Positions 16,401 to 23,829 of a stretch of 52,160 nt of DNA are shown in pieces (the first letter of the stretch is position 1; the number at the start of each line of letters is the position of its first letter). The notes below the pieces were generated by a model. That model saw nothing but the letters and a program-made list of their open reading frames with translations, was not told the origin of the DNA and did not search any database. The DNA lies in the NCBI GenBank assembly GCA_902762325.1, contig CACWNV010000037.1, positions 1 to 52,160 of the forward strand, written 5' to 3'. The position numbers and the translations under genes were made by a program. Origin of the DNA: an uncultured Prevotellaceae bacterium. Its GTDB lineage: Bacteria > Bacteroidota > Bacteroidia > Bacteroidales > Bacteroidaceae.

Positions 16401-16670
16401 GGAAACATCTCGGGCGACCGGCCCAATGTGACGATAGGACAGACAATCTTCGGACTGACGTCTTCGGCATCCGACGGTGCCACAGACATTCATCTCATCG
16501 CCTTTGTGGAGGATGTGAACAGGGACGTGGTGGACGGCATCTCGACGCGTACCTTCCAGGTGAACAACATGAAAGACACGGAAGTGTATAATCTGCAAGG
16601 GCAGAAGATGAATACAAGGATGCCTCACGGTATCTATATTACAAACGGAAAGAAACAAGTCATCAATTAA
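13494..16670 (+). CDS. GH127 beta-L-arabinofuranosidase-like, multidomain, with sorting tail
   Basis: 1058 residues. Signal peptide ends near 26. Residues about 30-640 are the DUF1680/GH127 catalytic part; putative zinc and catalytic residues are E355 and C357 in GPESCNSN and C424-C425 in MWCCVGTG, matching the Glu/Cys/Cys-Cys set of HypBA1 where a cysteine is the nucleophile. A DUF4986-like segment and a DUF6805-like segment (about 705-830) follow. The last 35 residues (VYNLQGQKM...HGIYITNGKK) are the short Prevotella-type C-terminal sorting or anchoring tail. Expected role: release of L-arabinofuranose from arabinose-rich glycans at the cell surface. A small gene follows 5 bp after the stop. 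Confidence 0.9.
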   Translation: MKLKIRKLLPVVTALLLFAPASVEAQSELYPGHFNLKEVTLLDGPFKEAMLVNNRLLLEYDVDRLLTPFIRQAGLTTGKYNGWLTAHPNFQNWGGSGFDLSGHVGGHYLSALALAYAANDDATVKKQMKERLEYMIAILKDCQDRFDNDQTGLYGFIGGQPINESWQALWRGDLSKIRGNWGWVPFYCQHKVLAGLRDAYLYGENETAKELFRKLADWSVNLIAKVSDNDFQDFLNCEHGGMNESLLDAYQLFGDQKYLKAAKRFSHKAMIDGMQTVNTTFLDGKHANTQVPKYIGFERIYEADATQIAYRKAAENFWQDVAANRTVCIGGNSVNEHFLSVSNSNRYIDQLDGPESCNSNNMLKLSEMLSDRTHNAMYADFYENTMWNHILTTQDPKTGGYVYFTTLRPQGYRIYSKVNQGMWCCVGTGMENHSKYGHFIYTHDGNSTLYVNLFTPSELNNAVFGIRQETFFPYITPTESASATATTTLTITKDGSYTLALRHPAWAGKEYAVTVNGAPVEMNVEEGKASYVTVNRKWKKGDKIKVTLPMSLRYEACPNYTDYIAFKFGPILLGAKTTACTPAEAAGGSLPYEALRNEYAGAGRMDHAPGSMGTTMSLIKAPLLIGERTKVLDRVTMKDVSKLLFTIDASRDGVASYAWKTLELQPFYTIQHARYMCYWYQQTADNFAHSDMAATEAANEALMARTLDFVAPGEQQSEAGHEYNYSSDSRTGNYNSESYRDAQRGGYIQYTLYNKEGVKENLSILCRFTTADKGRKGVLTVDGVKIADIEIPATVKGAEGNGFYNVEYPIPASLLLNDDGTAKSKFVVRLSAPTTVCPGLYYLRLMKNYDNHAYRFVADDWTTGDEARVAKSRITYDMENNVIHVRQTGNNNICLMLDYNKTDYTIDKAQKFLVVKGRNLRLNDGDSYLWWLNGVNKGSQVKPTLTTSVSEEGKSFQIIAWDMTKSGLNGNISGDRPNVTIGQTIFGLTSSASDGATDIHLIAFVEDVNRDVVDGISTRTFQVNNMKDTEVYNLQGQKMNTRMPHGIYITNGKKQVIN

Positions 16671-16675
16671 TACGC

Positions 16676-16912
16676 ATGGAAAAGAAACACTGGGAACTGA
16701 GAAAACTGAGAGAGGCCATCGAAGGGGAGCGTAACTGGAAACCAGCCAAGCCTGCCGCTCTGAAGAAGGTGATGAACTATCTGCACGGGATAGAGAAGCC
16801 TAAGAAGGAAACATTGGATAAACTGTCTCTCTTTGTCGGTTTTCAGGACTGGGAGAGCTTCCGTAAGGCTCTCCATGGAGAGGCCGATGCTGCCGAAAAC
16901 TATGAGGACTGA
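16676..16912 (+). CDS. Small basic protein of unknown function
   Basis: 78 residues, rich in Lys and Glu, no signal peptide or membrane segment. The second half (LDKLSLFVGFQDWESFRKAL) matches a motif seen at the start of several Bacteroidetes regulators, where a helical LA.F.GF..W..F segment resembles a helix-turn-helix. Function is unknown; a DNA-binding or adaptor role is only a guess. It starts 5 bp after the GH127 stop, so it is probably co-transcribed with that gene, and the strong hairpin follows. Confidence 0.7.
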   Translation: MEKKHWELRKLREAIEGERNWKPAKPAALKKVMNYLHGIEKPKKETLDKLSLFVGFQDWESFRKALHGEADAAENYED

Positions 16913-16930
16913 CCGTCAGGAGAAAAGAGA

Positions 16931-16975
16931 AAAAAAGAGAGGCTCCATCCTTGTTTGTGGGATGGAGCCTCTCTT
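16931..16975. terminator. Bidirectional terminator
   Basis: AAGAGAGGCTCCATCC (16935-16950) pairs exactly with 16960-16975; an A-run before the stem gives a U-run on the minus strand. Ends rplS and probably the GH127 unit. Confidence 0.88.
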
Positions 16976-16997
16976 ATACTTTCGGATTTCAACAGGT

Positions 16998-17369
16998 TTA
17001 TGCCTTCTCGTCGTTTTTGATAATGACGCGCTTCTCCTTGATGCGGGCCTTCTTACCAGTGAGCTTACGCAGGTAGTACAGTTTGGCACGACGTACTTTA
17101 CCGTGCTTGTTCACCTCAATGCTGTCAATGTTCGGAGATTCGATAGGGAAGATACGCTCTACGCCTACAGTACCTGACATCTTGCGAACGGTGAAACGCT
17201 TTTTCTTACCCTCGCCGGAGATGCGGATAACAACACCGCGGTACAGCTGGATACGCTCTTTTGAACCCTCAATGATTTTGTAAGCAACAGTGATGGTGTC
17301 ACCAGGACCGAACTTCGGGAACTCTTTGCCTGTTGCAAATGCTTCTTCAGCAATCTTAATTAAATCCAT
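16998..17369 (-). CDS. rplS: 50S ribosomal protein L19
   Basis: 123 residues, the expected size. Typical L19 features: [41 protein letters not shown] and the basic tail with [18 protein letters not shown]19 sits at the interface of the two ribosomal subunits. Monocistronic, with a likely promoter at 17459-17466 and an untranslated leader of about 90 nt that could hold autoregulatory structure; the terminator hairpin lies just downstream. Confidence 0.98.
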   Translation of the reverse strand: MDLIKIAEEAFATGKEFPKFGPGDTITVAYKIIEGSKERIQLYRGVVIRISGEGKKKRFTVRKMSGTVGVERIFPIESPNIDSIEVNKHGKVRRAKLYYLRKLTGKKARIKEKRVIIKNDEKA

Positions 17370-17458
17370 TTTGTAATGAAAACTTTTAATTGTTAATTGT
17401 CCGTACGCAACATGGTCAACGACTCTTCCGTTACCAGCGGTTACGCCGAAAGCGGGTG

Positions 17459-17466
17459 CAAAGTTA
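17459..17466 (-). promoter_or_regulatory. -7 box of rplS
   Basis: Minus-strand TAACTTTG, giving a leader of about 85-90 nt to the rplS ATG at 17369. The remaining intergenic DNA between rplS and the nucleotidase gene (17370-17685) holds this leader and the divergent promoter; nothing else was recognised. Confidence 0.6.
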
Positions 17467-17653
17467 CAATAATTTGTTGATATTTCAATGGTTAGCCTTT
17501 AATATTTGTTGTTTTTAACAAATTTGCAAGCTCATCCAGTAGATGATGATATGGAAGACCATCAAAGCTGTATGTGAAAACATTGGCAGGGAAAAGTGCT
17601 ATAGAGTATCGGAAAAAGTACTCGATTCATTCGTTTTTGTCATTGAATCTTCG

Positions 17654-17661
17654 TATTTTTG
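17654..17661 (+). promoter_or_regulatory. -7 box of the split nucleotidase pair
   Basis: TATTTTTG 25 bp before the ATG at 17686. A TTTG occurs at 17636-17639 but the 14-bp spacing is short. A TTG start at 17659 would lie inside this box. Confidence 0.5.
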
Positions 17662-17685
17662 CAGTACAACAAAACCAATCAGTTT

Positions 17686-18456
17686 ATGAGAAAAAGGGAA
17701 TTGCTTGTAGGCTGTAGCCTGCTGATGCTCGCCATGGTGTCGTCGTGTGGCACCCATTATCGGCTTGCTAATGTGGAACGCAGCAGAATACTGATAGACA
17801 AGCGCTATGATGTCCAGCCCGACGAAAGGGCGGCAGCTTTTCTTGCACCGTACAAGGTGGCTGTCGACTCTATCATGGAACCGGAGGTGGGAACCATTGC
17901 GAAGTATATGGCTGCACAGCGGCCGGAGAGTGAACTGTCGAATCTGCTTGCCGACATTCTGGTGTGGGGCGGAAAGGACTATGGTGAACAGCCCGTCATG
18001 GCCGTTTATAATATCGGTGGTATCCGTGCGTCGTTTGCAGAAGGTAAGGTGACGTATGGCAACGTGAACGATGTGGCTCCCTTCGAAAATAAGATCTGCT
18101 TCTTGACTCTTACGGGTACGCAGCTCAAGGAACTGTTCACGCAGATTGCGAGTCGTGGCGGTGAGGGTGTCAGTCATGGTGTGACAATGGAGATTACTCC
18201 TGACGGTCGTCTGCTCTCTGCCCGTCTGAACGGTCAGGAGATTGCCGACAACGAGACGTACCGCATAGCGACACTCGACTACCTTGCTCAGGGCAACGAC
18301 AAACTGTTGGCATTCAAGAAGGGAACCAATCTCAATTCGCCCCAGACTACAGAAAACAACGTGCGATTCATCATCATGAACTACTTCCGTGAACAGAAAC
18401 GGATGGGGAAGGCGGTGGATGCACAGATGGAAGGACGCATTGTCATCAAGGAATAA
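17686..18456 (+). CDS. 5'-nucleotidase C-terminal domain lipoprotein
   Basis: 256 residues. Lipobox VSSC with Cys21. The rest is only the 5'-nucleotidase C-terminal (substrate-binding) domain: SELSNLLADI, YNIGGIRASF, GNVNDVAPFENKI, the LTGTQLKEL segment, RIATLDYLAQGND. The metallophosphatase half is encoded by the next gene 24 bp downstream, so the enzyme is split, with the C-terminal half first. Together they would dephosphorylate nucleotides in the periplasm. ATG 17686 is chosen for its signal peptide and its distance from the -7 box. Confidence 0.9.
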   Translation: MRKRELLVGCSLLMLAMVSSCGTHYRLANVERSRILIDKRYDVQPDERAAAFLAPYKVAVDSIMEPEVGTIAKYMAAQRPESELSNLLADILVWGGKDYGEQPVMAVYNIGGIRASFAEGKVTYGNVNDVAPFENKICFLTLTGTQLKELFTQIASRGGEGVSHGVTMEITPDGRLLSARLNGQEIADNETYRIATLDYLAQGNDKLLAFKKGTNLNSPQTTENNVRFIIMNYFREQKRMGKAVDAQMEGRIVIKE

Positions 18457-18480
18457 CGAATCAAAGAAAAAACGGAGGAT

Positions 18481-19332
18481 ATGAAAAAGATAATCGGTAT
18501 TGCTTTGCTTATGGCACTTCCCTTCGTGGGAATGCAGGGGCAGAAGACACGTGAGCTTACCATTCTACATACCAATGATACGCACAGCTGTATCCTGCCC
18601 TTGAGCGTTAATTTGGCAGACACAATGCTTGCCGGCAAGGGTGGTTTCCTGCGGCGTATCGCCATGCTGAAGGAAGAACGGAAAAAGGATCCCGACCTGC
18701 TCTATTTCGACAGCGGTGACTTCTCTCAGGGCTCTTCCTATTATTCGATGTACAAGGGAGATGTGGAGGTAGGACTGATGAATCAGATGGGAATTGAAGC
18801 TTCGACCATCGGCAATCATGAGTTTGACTTCGGGCTGGAGAACATGGCACGCATCTTCAAGATGGCGACATTCCCGATTCTCTGTTCCAACTACGACTTC
18901 ACGGGGACTGTGGCAGAGGGAACAGTGAAACGCTATACGGTCATCAAGCGTAAAGGCGTGAAGATTGGCGTGTTTGCCCTTAACCCACAAATGGAAGGTC
19001 TTGTTTCTGCGAAGAATTGTCAAGGTGTTCGTTTCTTAGACCCGGTCATGGTGGCGAACGAGATGGCGGAACTGCTGCGTGGGAAGCTGAAGTGCGACCT
19101 CGTTGTCTGTATCAGTCACTTAGGCTGGACGGATGATGTGAACAGCGATAAGTATGTGTTTGCCCGTGCACGGGGTATCGACCTTGTCTTAGGCGGCCAT
19201 TCCCACACTTATTTACAGCAGTTGGAGTATGTCACCGACCTTGACGGAAAACGTGTCCCCGTCGACCAGAATGGTAAGCATGGCATCTATATCGGAAAGT
19301 TGAAACTACAGCTTACTCGAAGTACAAAGTAA
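18481..19332 (+). CDS. 5'-nucleotidase metallophosphatase domain protein
   Basis: 283 residues with a signal peptide (to about 21). Calcineurin-like metal motifs: HTNDTH (30-35), FDSGDF (76-81), GNHEFDFG (111-118), SHLGW and GGHSHT near 240. It lacks the C-terminal substrate domain, which is the product of the gene just upstream; the two probably form a heteromeric 5'-nucleotidase/UshA-like enzyme. The 3' end overlaps the convergent porT gene by 20 bp, so there is no room for a terminator between them. Confidence 0.92.
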   Translation: MKKIIGIALLMALPFVGMQGQKTRELTILHTNDTHSCILPLSVNLADTMLAGKGGFLRRIAMLKEERKKDPDLLYFDSGDFSQGSSYYSMYKGDVEVGLMNQMGIEASTIGNHEFDFGLENMARIFKMATFPILCSNYDFTGTVAEGTVKRYTVIKRKGVKIGVFALNPQMEGLVSAKNCQGVRFLDPVMVANEMAELLRGKLKCDLVVCISHLGWTDDVNSDKYVFARARGIDLVLGGHSHTYLQQLEYVTDLDGKRVPVDQNGKHGIYIGKLKLQLTRSTK

Positions 19333-20059
19333 AGGTAATCATCTTGGAGCGGGCCTTGCTGACAGCGTTCGTGTACTGGAGCATTGTCTTGTCACGAACA
19401 TGCTTGGCATGGTCGGTGTCCAGTGAATTAGTGAGTCCGTACATGAACTTCAGTTCTGGGCGTGCCTTGAAGAACGGCAGATAGAAGTCACAGCCTATTC
19501 CTATCTCCAGGAACATGTCGTAGCGTTTTAGTTTCAGGAAATCATTATCCTTGTTGGACAGGTTAATCATCGGATTAACTCCAGCCATGATGTACGGGCG
19601 GCGGTTGTTGAAGCGTGGTCCCGCAAAGATAATGTCGAATGCGGAAGTGATATAGGCAGTCTTTAGTCCCTGAGTCTCTTTGATAGGAGTCTTCTCGACA
19701 TCAGAGATGTTGTAGTTGTGGAATGTGATATGCCTCGTACCGAAGTACATGGCAGGAGCGATGCGCAGCTGGAAGTTCTCCGACAGGCGGAATTCGCCGA
19801 GCACACCGACATTGAATCCTGGATCCCAGCGGTCCTGGTCGAGGGTGACGAGGCTCTGGTATGTTGTCCCGTCCTCATTAGACAGCGTGATGGGACCTAC
19901 GTTCACAAATTCGATGTCTTGCAGATGAGTGCCCACATGAAGACCGAAATGGAATTTCCTCAGGTCGGTGTACGGCCTGTTCTGTACCGTGCGGTCTTGT
20001 GCTGAAGCAACCGTCAGCATGGTACAAGTTAATAATATTGCCAGATAAATTCTTCTCAT
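19313..20059 (-). CDS. porT: PorT-family outer-membrane beta-barrel protein
   Basis: 248 residues, signal peptide to about 20. Start of the mature part DLRKFHFGLHVGTHLQDIEF and the alternating beta strands ending in aromatic FTLYFE fit the PorT family, an outer-membrane protein needed for type IX secretion in Porphyromonas. Its presence agrees with sorting tails on GH5-GH43 and GH127 proteins in this window. Monocistronic; its tail overlaps the convergent nucleotidase gene. The symbol rests on family resemblance. Confidence 0.8.
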   Translation of the reverse strand: MRRIYLAILLTCTMLTVASAQDRTVQNRPYTDLRKFHFGLHVGTHLQDIEFVNVGPITLSNEDGTTYQSLVTLDQDRWDPGFNVGVLGEFRLSENFQLRIAPAMYFGTRHITFHNYNISDVEKTPIKETQGLKTAYITSAFDIIFAGPRFNNRRPYIMAGVNPMINLSNKDNDFLKLKRYDMFLEIGIGCDFYLPFFKARPELKFMYGLTNSLDTDHAKHVRDKTMLQYTNAVSKARSKMITFTLYFE

Positions 20060-20138
20060 CTTGTATATTAAACGTAAAAATCCTTTTCTTATTGTCTTGT
20101 GTTTTATTAAGACGACGTATAAATAATTAAAAAATGTC

Positions 20139-20196
20139 TACCTAAATATAGGTATTTAAAATAAAAAATGTATCTTTGTAACCTATAAAAGTAGGT
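20139..20196 (+). promoter_or_regulatory. Ferredoxin promoter with two matching dyads
   Basis: The -7 box TATCTTTG (20171-20178) lies between TACCTA-AATA-TAGGTA (20139-20154) and ACCTA-N6-TAGGT (20181-20196). The two dyads share the half-site ACCTA and their centres are 42 bp apart, about four helical turns, as for an operator pair. No regulator gene is adjacent. Confidence 0.5.
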
Positions 20197-20248
20197 ATAA
20201 TCCTATTATTTACAACAAATATTATTAATTTATTAAATAGAAAAAGTT

Positions 20249-20416
20249 ATGGCATACGTAATTAGCGAAGATTGCATTGCATGTGGAACATGTATTGGTG
20301 AGTGTCCTTCTGAGGCTATCTCTGAGGGCGATATCTATTCAATCGACCCCGATCTCTGCACAGAATGTGGTACATGTGCTGATGTTTGTCCCAATGAAGC
20401 AATCAGCCTTCCATAA
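20249..20416 (+). CDS. 2[4Fe-4S] ferredoxin
   Basis: 55 residues. Two CxxCxxCxxxCP motifs: C9-C12-C15-C19 followed by Pro20, and C37-C40-C43-C47 followed by Pro48, the classical clostridial-type ferredoxin carrying two [4Fe-4S] clusters as low-potential electron carrier for anaerobic metabolism (for example pyruvate:ferredoxin oxidoreductase). ATG 20249 gives the usual MAYVI start; AT-rich leader of about 70 nt from the TATCTTTG box. Monocistronic, ending at a strong hairpin. Confidence 0.97.
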   Translation: MAYVISEDCIACGTCIGECPSEAISEGDIYSIDPDLCTECGTCADVCPNEAISLP

Positions 20417-20430
20417 TTCGGAACAGGCAA

Positions 20431-20468
20431 AAAAAATAGAGGGTACTTCAAACGAAGTACCCTCTATT
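20431..20468. terminator. Bidirectional terminator, ferredoxin / TPR gene
   Basis: AATAGAGGGTACTT (20435-20448) pairs exactly with AAGTACCCTCTATT (20455-20468); the preceding A-run is a U-run for the minus-strand TPR gene. Confidence 0.88.
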
Positions 20469-20487
20469 CGTTATAATCAGTTTGTTG

Positions 20488-21909
20488 TTATTTAACTCCT
20501 AACTCTTCCAATGCAGCCTTTGCACCCTCGTCCTCAGGATTGATGTTGAGGATCTTCTGGAAGTTGGCAATAGAAGTAGCCTTATCGTTATTGATGTAAT
20601 AGTAAGAACCGAGATAACGGTAAGCCTCAATCAGACGCATGTTGTCACCATTGTCGCGGTTGGGAGCATCAGCAAGGTGTGAAACGATAGCATCGTAGAA
20701 AGGCTTAGCAAGACCTTCTGTTCCCTCTGGGTCCATAGCACTGGCAAGACGGGCACGCATGAAGTTTGCATAGTCAATCTGATCAGGATAGGTCTCACCC
20801 AGACGAGCGTAAGTTGCATCAGCTTTACCAAAGGCTTCTTTCTGTGCGTCACCTTCAAGTCCTGCACCCAACTTCTGATAGATAGAAGCCAGACCTGCGA
20901 TGTCGTATGCACTGGGCTTGTCCTTACCAGCGAGGTAGAGGTCATAGTACTTAGTACCATTCTCAAAGTCATCATTTGCAATGTAAGCATCAGACAGGTT
21001 CTTGTGAGTCATGTTCAGCTGAGCCTTGTTGTCTTTATTAGCTTTTTCTGCATTCAGGAACATCTCGATAGCCTTGTCGTACTGCTTGGCATTCTTCAGA
21101 GCTGTACCATAATAGGTATAGTCAAATCCAGAGATCTTTGCACTGTCAGACTGGTTGAAGAGCTTGTCAGCATACTGCAGAGCCTCTTCTGTGCGCTCCA
21201 TGTCAGTGAGATTGTAGAAAGCGAGACGGTTCCAAGCTGCCTTACGTGCATCGCGTGTCAGTCCGTGGAGAGCCAGTTCAAGACTCTTCTCGCGGTTCTG
21301 GTTCATCCAAGAAGCCATAGCGTAGTTGGTGATGTCGATGTCTTCCAGTTTGTTCTTATCTACTTTTCCATAGAACTCGATAGCCTTGTCAAGACGGTTT
21401 GAGTTGTAGTAGATACGTGCAGCGAGAGCATCAACGGCGATGTCGGGGCGCTGTGCACGCAGGTCATTGAGGTTGCTGACAGCCTCCTCAGGGCTACGAC
21501 CACGCAGGATGTTAGCATATTTGAAATAACCTTCAGGATCTTTCGGATCGAAATACTTAGCCTGCTGGTACATCTCAGCAGCCTTACCACCATCATCCTG
21601 AGCAACAGCAACGTCACCTGCAAGGATGTAAGCCTTTGCATACTTCTTGTCGCGTGCCATAGCCATCTCGGCATATTTCAGTGCATTTACCGGATCTTTA
21701 GCATCAAGGAATGCACGGCCGATACCTACAAGCACGGCTGTGTTCTTCTTGTTTGCTTTTAAGATAGGTTTCAACTGGGCTTCTACATCAGTCTTCGACT
21801 CGATGATTTTAGTAACTTGGTCAAGAACGGCTTTGTTGTCTTGTGCCATCATAGGAGCGCTGAGGCTGAGCATCAGGACTCCTGCAACAAAATATTTAAT
21901 TGTTTTCAT
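20488..21909 (-). CDS. Secreted tetratricopeptide-repeat protein of the Ton cluster
   Basis: 473 residues, signal peptide to about 22. Several TPR-like helical pairs are visible (ALKYAEMAMARDKKYAKAYILAGDVAVAQ, DKAIEFYGKV, YDKAIEMFLNAEKA, and a final SIANFQKILNINPEDEGAK). Probably periplasmic, mediating protein contacts. It is the last gene of the ExbB-ExbD-ExbD-TonB-PstS unit, an order typical of Bacteroidales, suggesting a role in outer-membrane transport or envelope maintenance; the exact partner is unknown. Confidence 0.85.
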   Translation of the reverse strand: MKTIKYFVAGVLMLSLSAPMMAQDNKAVLDQVTKIIESKTDVEAQLKPILKANKKNTAVLVGIGRAFLDAKDPVNALKYAEMAMARDKKYAKAYILAGDVAVAQDDGGKAAEMYQQAKYFDPKDPEGYFKYANILRGRSPEEAVSNLNDLRAQRPDIAVDALAARIYYNSNRLDKAIEFYGKVDKNKLEDIDITNYAMASWMNQNREKSLELALHGLTRDARKAAWNRLAFYNLTDMERTEEALQYADKLFNQSDSAKISGFDYTYYGTALKNAKQYDKAIEMFLNAEKANKDNKAQLNMTHKNLSDAYIANDDFENGTKYYDLYLAGKDKPSAYDIAGLASIYQKLGAGLEGDAQKEAFGKADATYARLGETYPDQIDYANFMRARLASAMDPEGTEGLAKPFYDAIVSHLADAPNRDNGDNMRLIEAYRYLGSYYYINNDKATSIANFQKILNINPEDEGAKAALEELGVK

Positions 21910-21987
21910 ATCCTTTTTCCTTTTTTATTTGTTAGACATATTGTTTGACAACTTTATGACGAAAAATAATATAGAAAGTTTATTCTA

Positions 21988-22956
21988 CTAATTATTCACT
22001 TTAACACTTTTCAACCTTATGTCGCCACGATAGGGCAGCATGTACCCTGTCTGGAAGATAATCATCTGTCCTCTCGGGCTTTCAAGGAAGTGTGCGAAGC
22101 CCCATGGCAGACCGCGGCGAGGGTCGGTAACGAGGGCATAAATGGTTCGGATGAGTGGATACTCCCGACTATAAATATAGTACTGGTCGGGCTTGCGACT
22201 GTTGGTCGGTGTGGCCTTGTCAAGTCTAGTTACCGACATTGTACGGATGTTTCTGTTTCGGGCAACGCTGCTGTCGCCTCGCTTGTCATCGAGCCAGTTG
22301 CTGCCGATGATGCCAATGGCGCCGGGCGTTTTTTCTACGAAGTTGATGACCTCTTCACTGGTCTCTACTGCAGCAACATTCGGGTTGCTGATGGGTTTAC
22401 CACCAAGGATAGAGTCTTCAACAAAGTGGACGGCACTCGATTTCTTGTTGTCGAACACGACCGTAATCTCTCCCTTTTTTGAACCAGGATAGATTTCGCT
22501 CCATTTGGTAACAGATCCGTTAAGGATGCGTGTTACGTCGGCAACAGTGATACAGGAGTCAGTATTCTCCTTGTTCTGGATGAGTGAGAGTCCGTCGAAA
22601 GCCAAGATGATGGATAGTGGCGTATAACCGCGGTCGATAAGGCTTTGGCGCTCATCGTCCTTGTAGTCGCGTGCCGTTATCATCAGATAGACTTCGCTCT
22701 TGAGCAACTTGGTTATACCCTCCGACTCGTTGGTGTAAATCGGTGTGAGCTGGGCATTTCCCTTACATTGCACTTTCTCGAAGATTTCACGTTCCTCTTC
22801 GATGATGGGACTAAAACTTTCGTCAGAGGCGAAACTAATCACCCCTGACGAAGCAGTATCGGTGCGCCCGCTTTTGGGCTTCTTGTCTGAGCACGATGCC
22901 CAAAGCGCGGCCACCAATGTTAATCCTACTAATGTGTAAGATAATTTAATGTTCAT
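21988..22956 (-). CDS. PstS-like periplasmic substrate-binding lipoprotein
   Basis: 322 residues from ATG 22956, which gives a signal peptide with lipobox WASC (Cys22). Family features: FASDESFSPII, the LSIILAFDGLSLI stretch, ITVADVTRILNG..KWSEI, and a C-terminal MIIFQTGYMLPYRG. It resembles the phosphate-binding PstS fold, but no pst permease or ATPase genes are near; in Bacteroidales this paralogue travels with tonB/exbD genes, so a role linked to TonB is more likely than phosphate ABC import. An upstream in-frame start (22986) would overlap tonB. Confidence 0.82.
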   Translation of the reverse strand: MNIKLSYTLVGLTLVAALWASCSDKKPKSGRTDTASSGVISFASDESFSPIIEEEREIFEKVQCKGNAQLTPIYTNESEGITKLLKSEVYLMITARDYKDDERQSLIDRGYTPLSIILAFDGLSLIQNKENTDSCITVADVTRILNGSVTKWSEIYPGSKKGEITVVFDNKKSSAVHFVEDSILGGKPISNPNVAAVETSEEVINFVEKTPGAIGIIGSNWLDDKRGDSSVARNRNIRTMSVTRLDKATPTNSRKPDQYYIYSREYPLIRTIYALVTDPRRGLPWGFAHFLESPRGQMIIFQTGYMLPYRGDIRLKSVKVNN

Positions 22957-22957
22957 T

Positions 22958-23791
22958 TTACTGTAATCTGAATGAAACAGGTACATTGTACTTCACACGC
23001 ACAGCGGCTCCGTTCTGTTTACCAGGAATCCAGTTAGGCATGCTCTTTACAACACGAGTAGCTTCCTTGTCAAGTGACGGGTCAACTGAGCGAACAACCT
23101 TCACGTCGGTGATAGAACCGTCTTTCTCAACAACGAATGAAACAACAACACGACCCTGTACACCGTTCTCCTGAGCAACAACAGGATACTTCACGTTGTT
23201 CTGAAGGAACTCCATCAAGGCAGCAGTACCACCTGGGAATGAAGGCATCTGTTCTACAACGTCGAAGACCTTGTTTTCTACTTCAGGTTTCGGCTCGGGC
23301 TGTGCCACAGCTTCTTTCAGCTTGAGCACCTCACCGTTAGCATCGTCATTACCTTTAACATCGAGAGAACCGATGGCAGTCTTGGTGTTCATCAACTCGT
23401 CCTGAGTCTTCAGCTCGTCTTCTGGCTTCACTTCATCGTCCTTCTTGATGACAGGAGCGGTGAACTTCACAGAACTCTTAACGCGCTCAACAACTTTCTC
23501 GGGCTGCTGAATTTCCACTTTCTTCTGCTTAACCTCAGCTTTCTCTTTCGGCTTTTCCAGTGCAGAAAGCTCCTGAACGGTAGTAACTGCAACTTTCTTG
23601 TTTGCTTCGGTGATAACATTATTAACCTTTACGGCAATGAATGCAAGTGCAGCCATAGCGAGCATGATGAGAATAGACTTCACGTTTCTGCTGGAAGTGC
23701 CCTTACGCAGCTTATAGGCTCCGTAAGCTTGGTTTCTTCCTTCAAAAATGAGGTCAACCCATTCATTGTTTACTAGATCTATTTTTGCCAT
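22958..23791 (-). CDS. tonB: Energy transducer TonB
   Basis: 277 residues. Single membrane anchor at about 37-57 (ILIMLAMAALAFIAVKV), a charged Lys/Glu/Pro-rich periplasmic spacer (about 80-180), and a C-terminal TonB domain with PSFPGGTAALMEFL, VQGRVVVSFVVEKDGSI and the closing PVSFRLQ. It passes proton-motive energy from ExbB/ExbD to outer-membrane receptors such as the SusC proteins. Gene order exbB-exbD-exbD-tonB, all on the minus strand; 1 bp from the next gene. Confidence 0.95.
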   Translation of the reverse strand: MAKIDLVNNEWVDLIFEGRNQAYGAYKLRKGTSSRNVKSILIMLAMAALAFIAVKVNNVITEANKKVAVTTVQELSALEKPKEKAEVKQKKVEIQQPEKVVERVKSSVKFTAPVIKKDDEVKPEDELKTQDELMNTKTAIGSLDVKGNDDANGEVLKLKEAVAQPEPKPEVENKVFDVVEQMPSFPGGTAALMEFLQNNVKYPVVAQENGVQGRVVVSFVVEKDGSITDVKVVRSVDPSLDKEATRVVKSMPNWIPGKQNGAAVRVKYNVPVSFRLQ

Positions 23792-23829
23792 TTTCTTTTG
23801 CTATTATAAAGTTAGTAACTCGCGATCGA

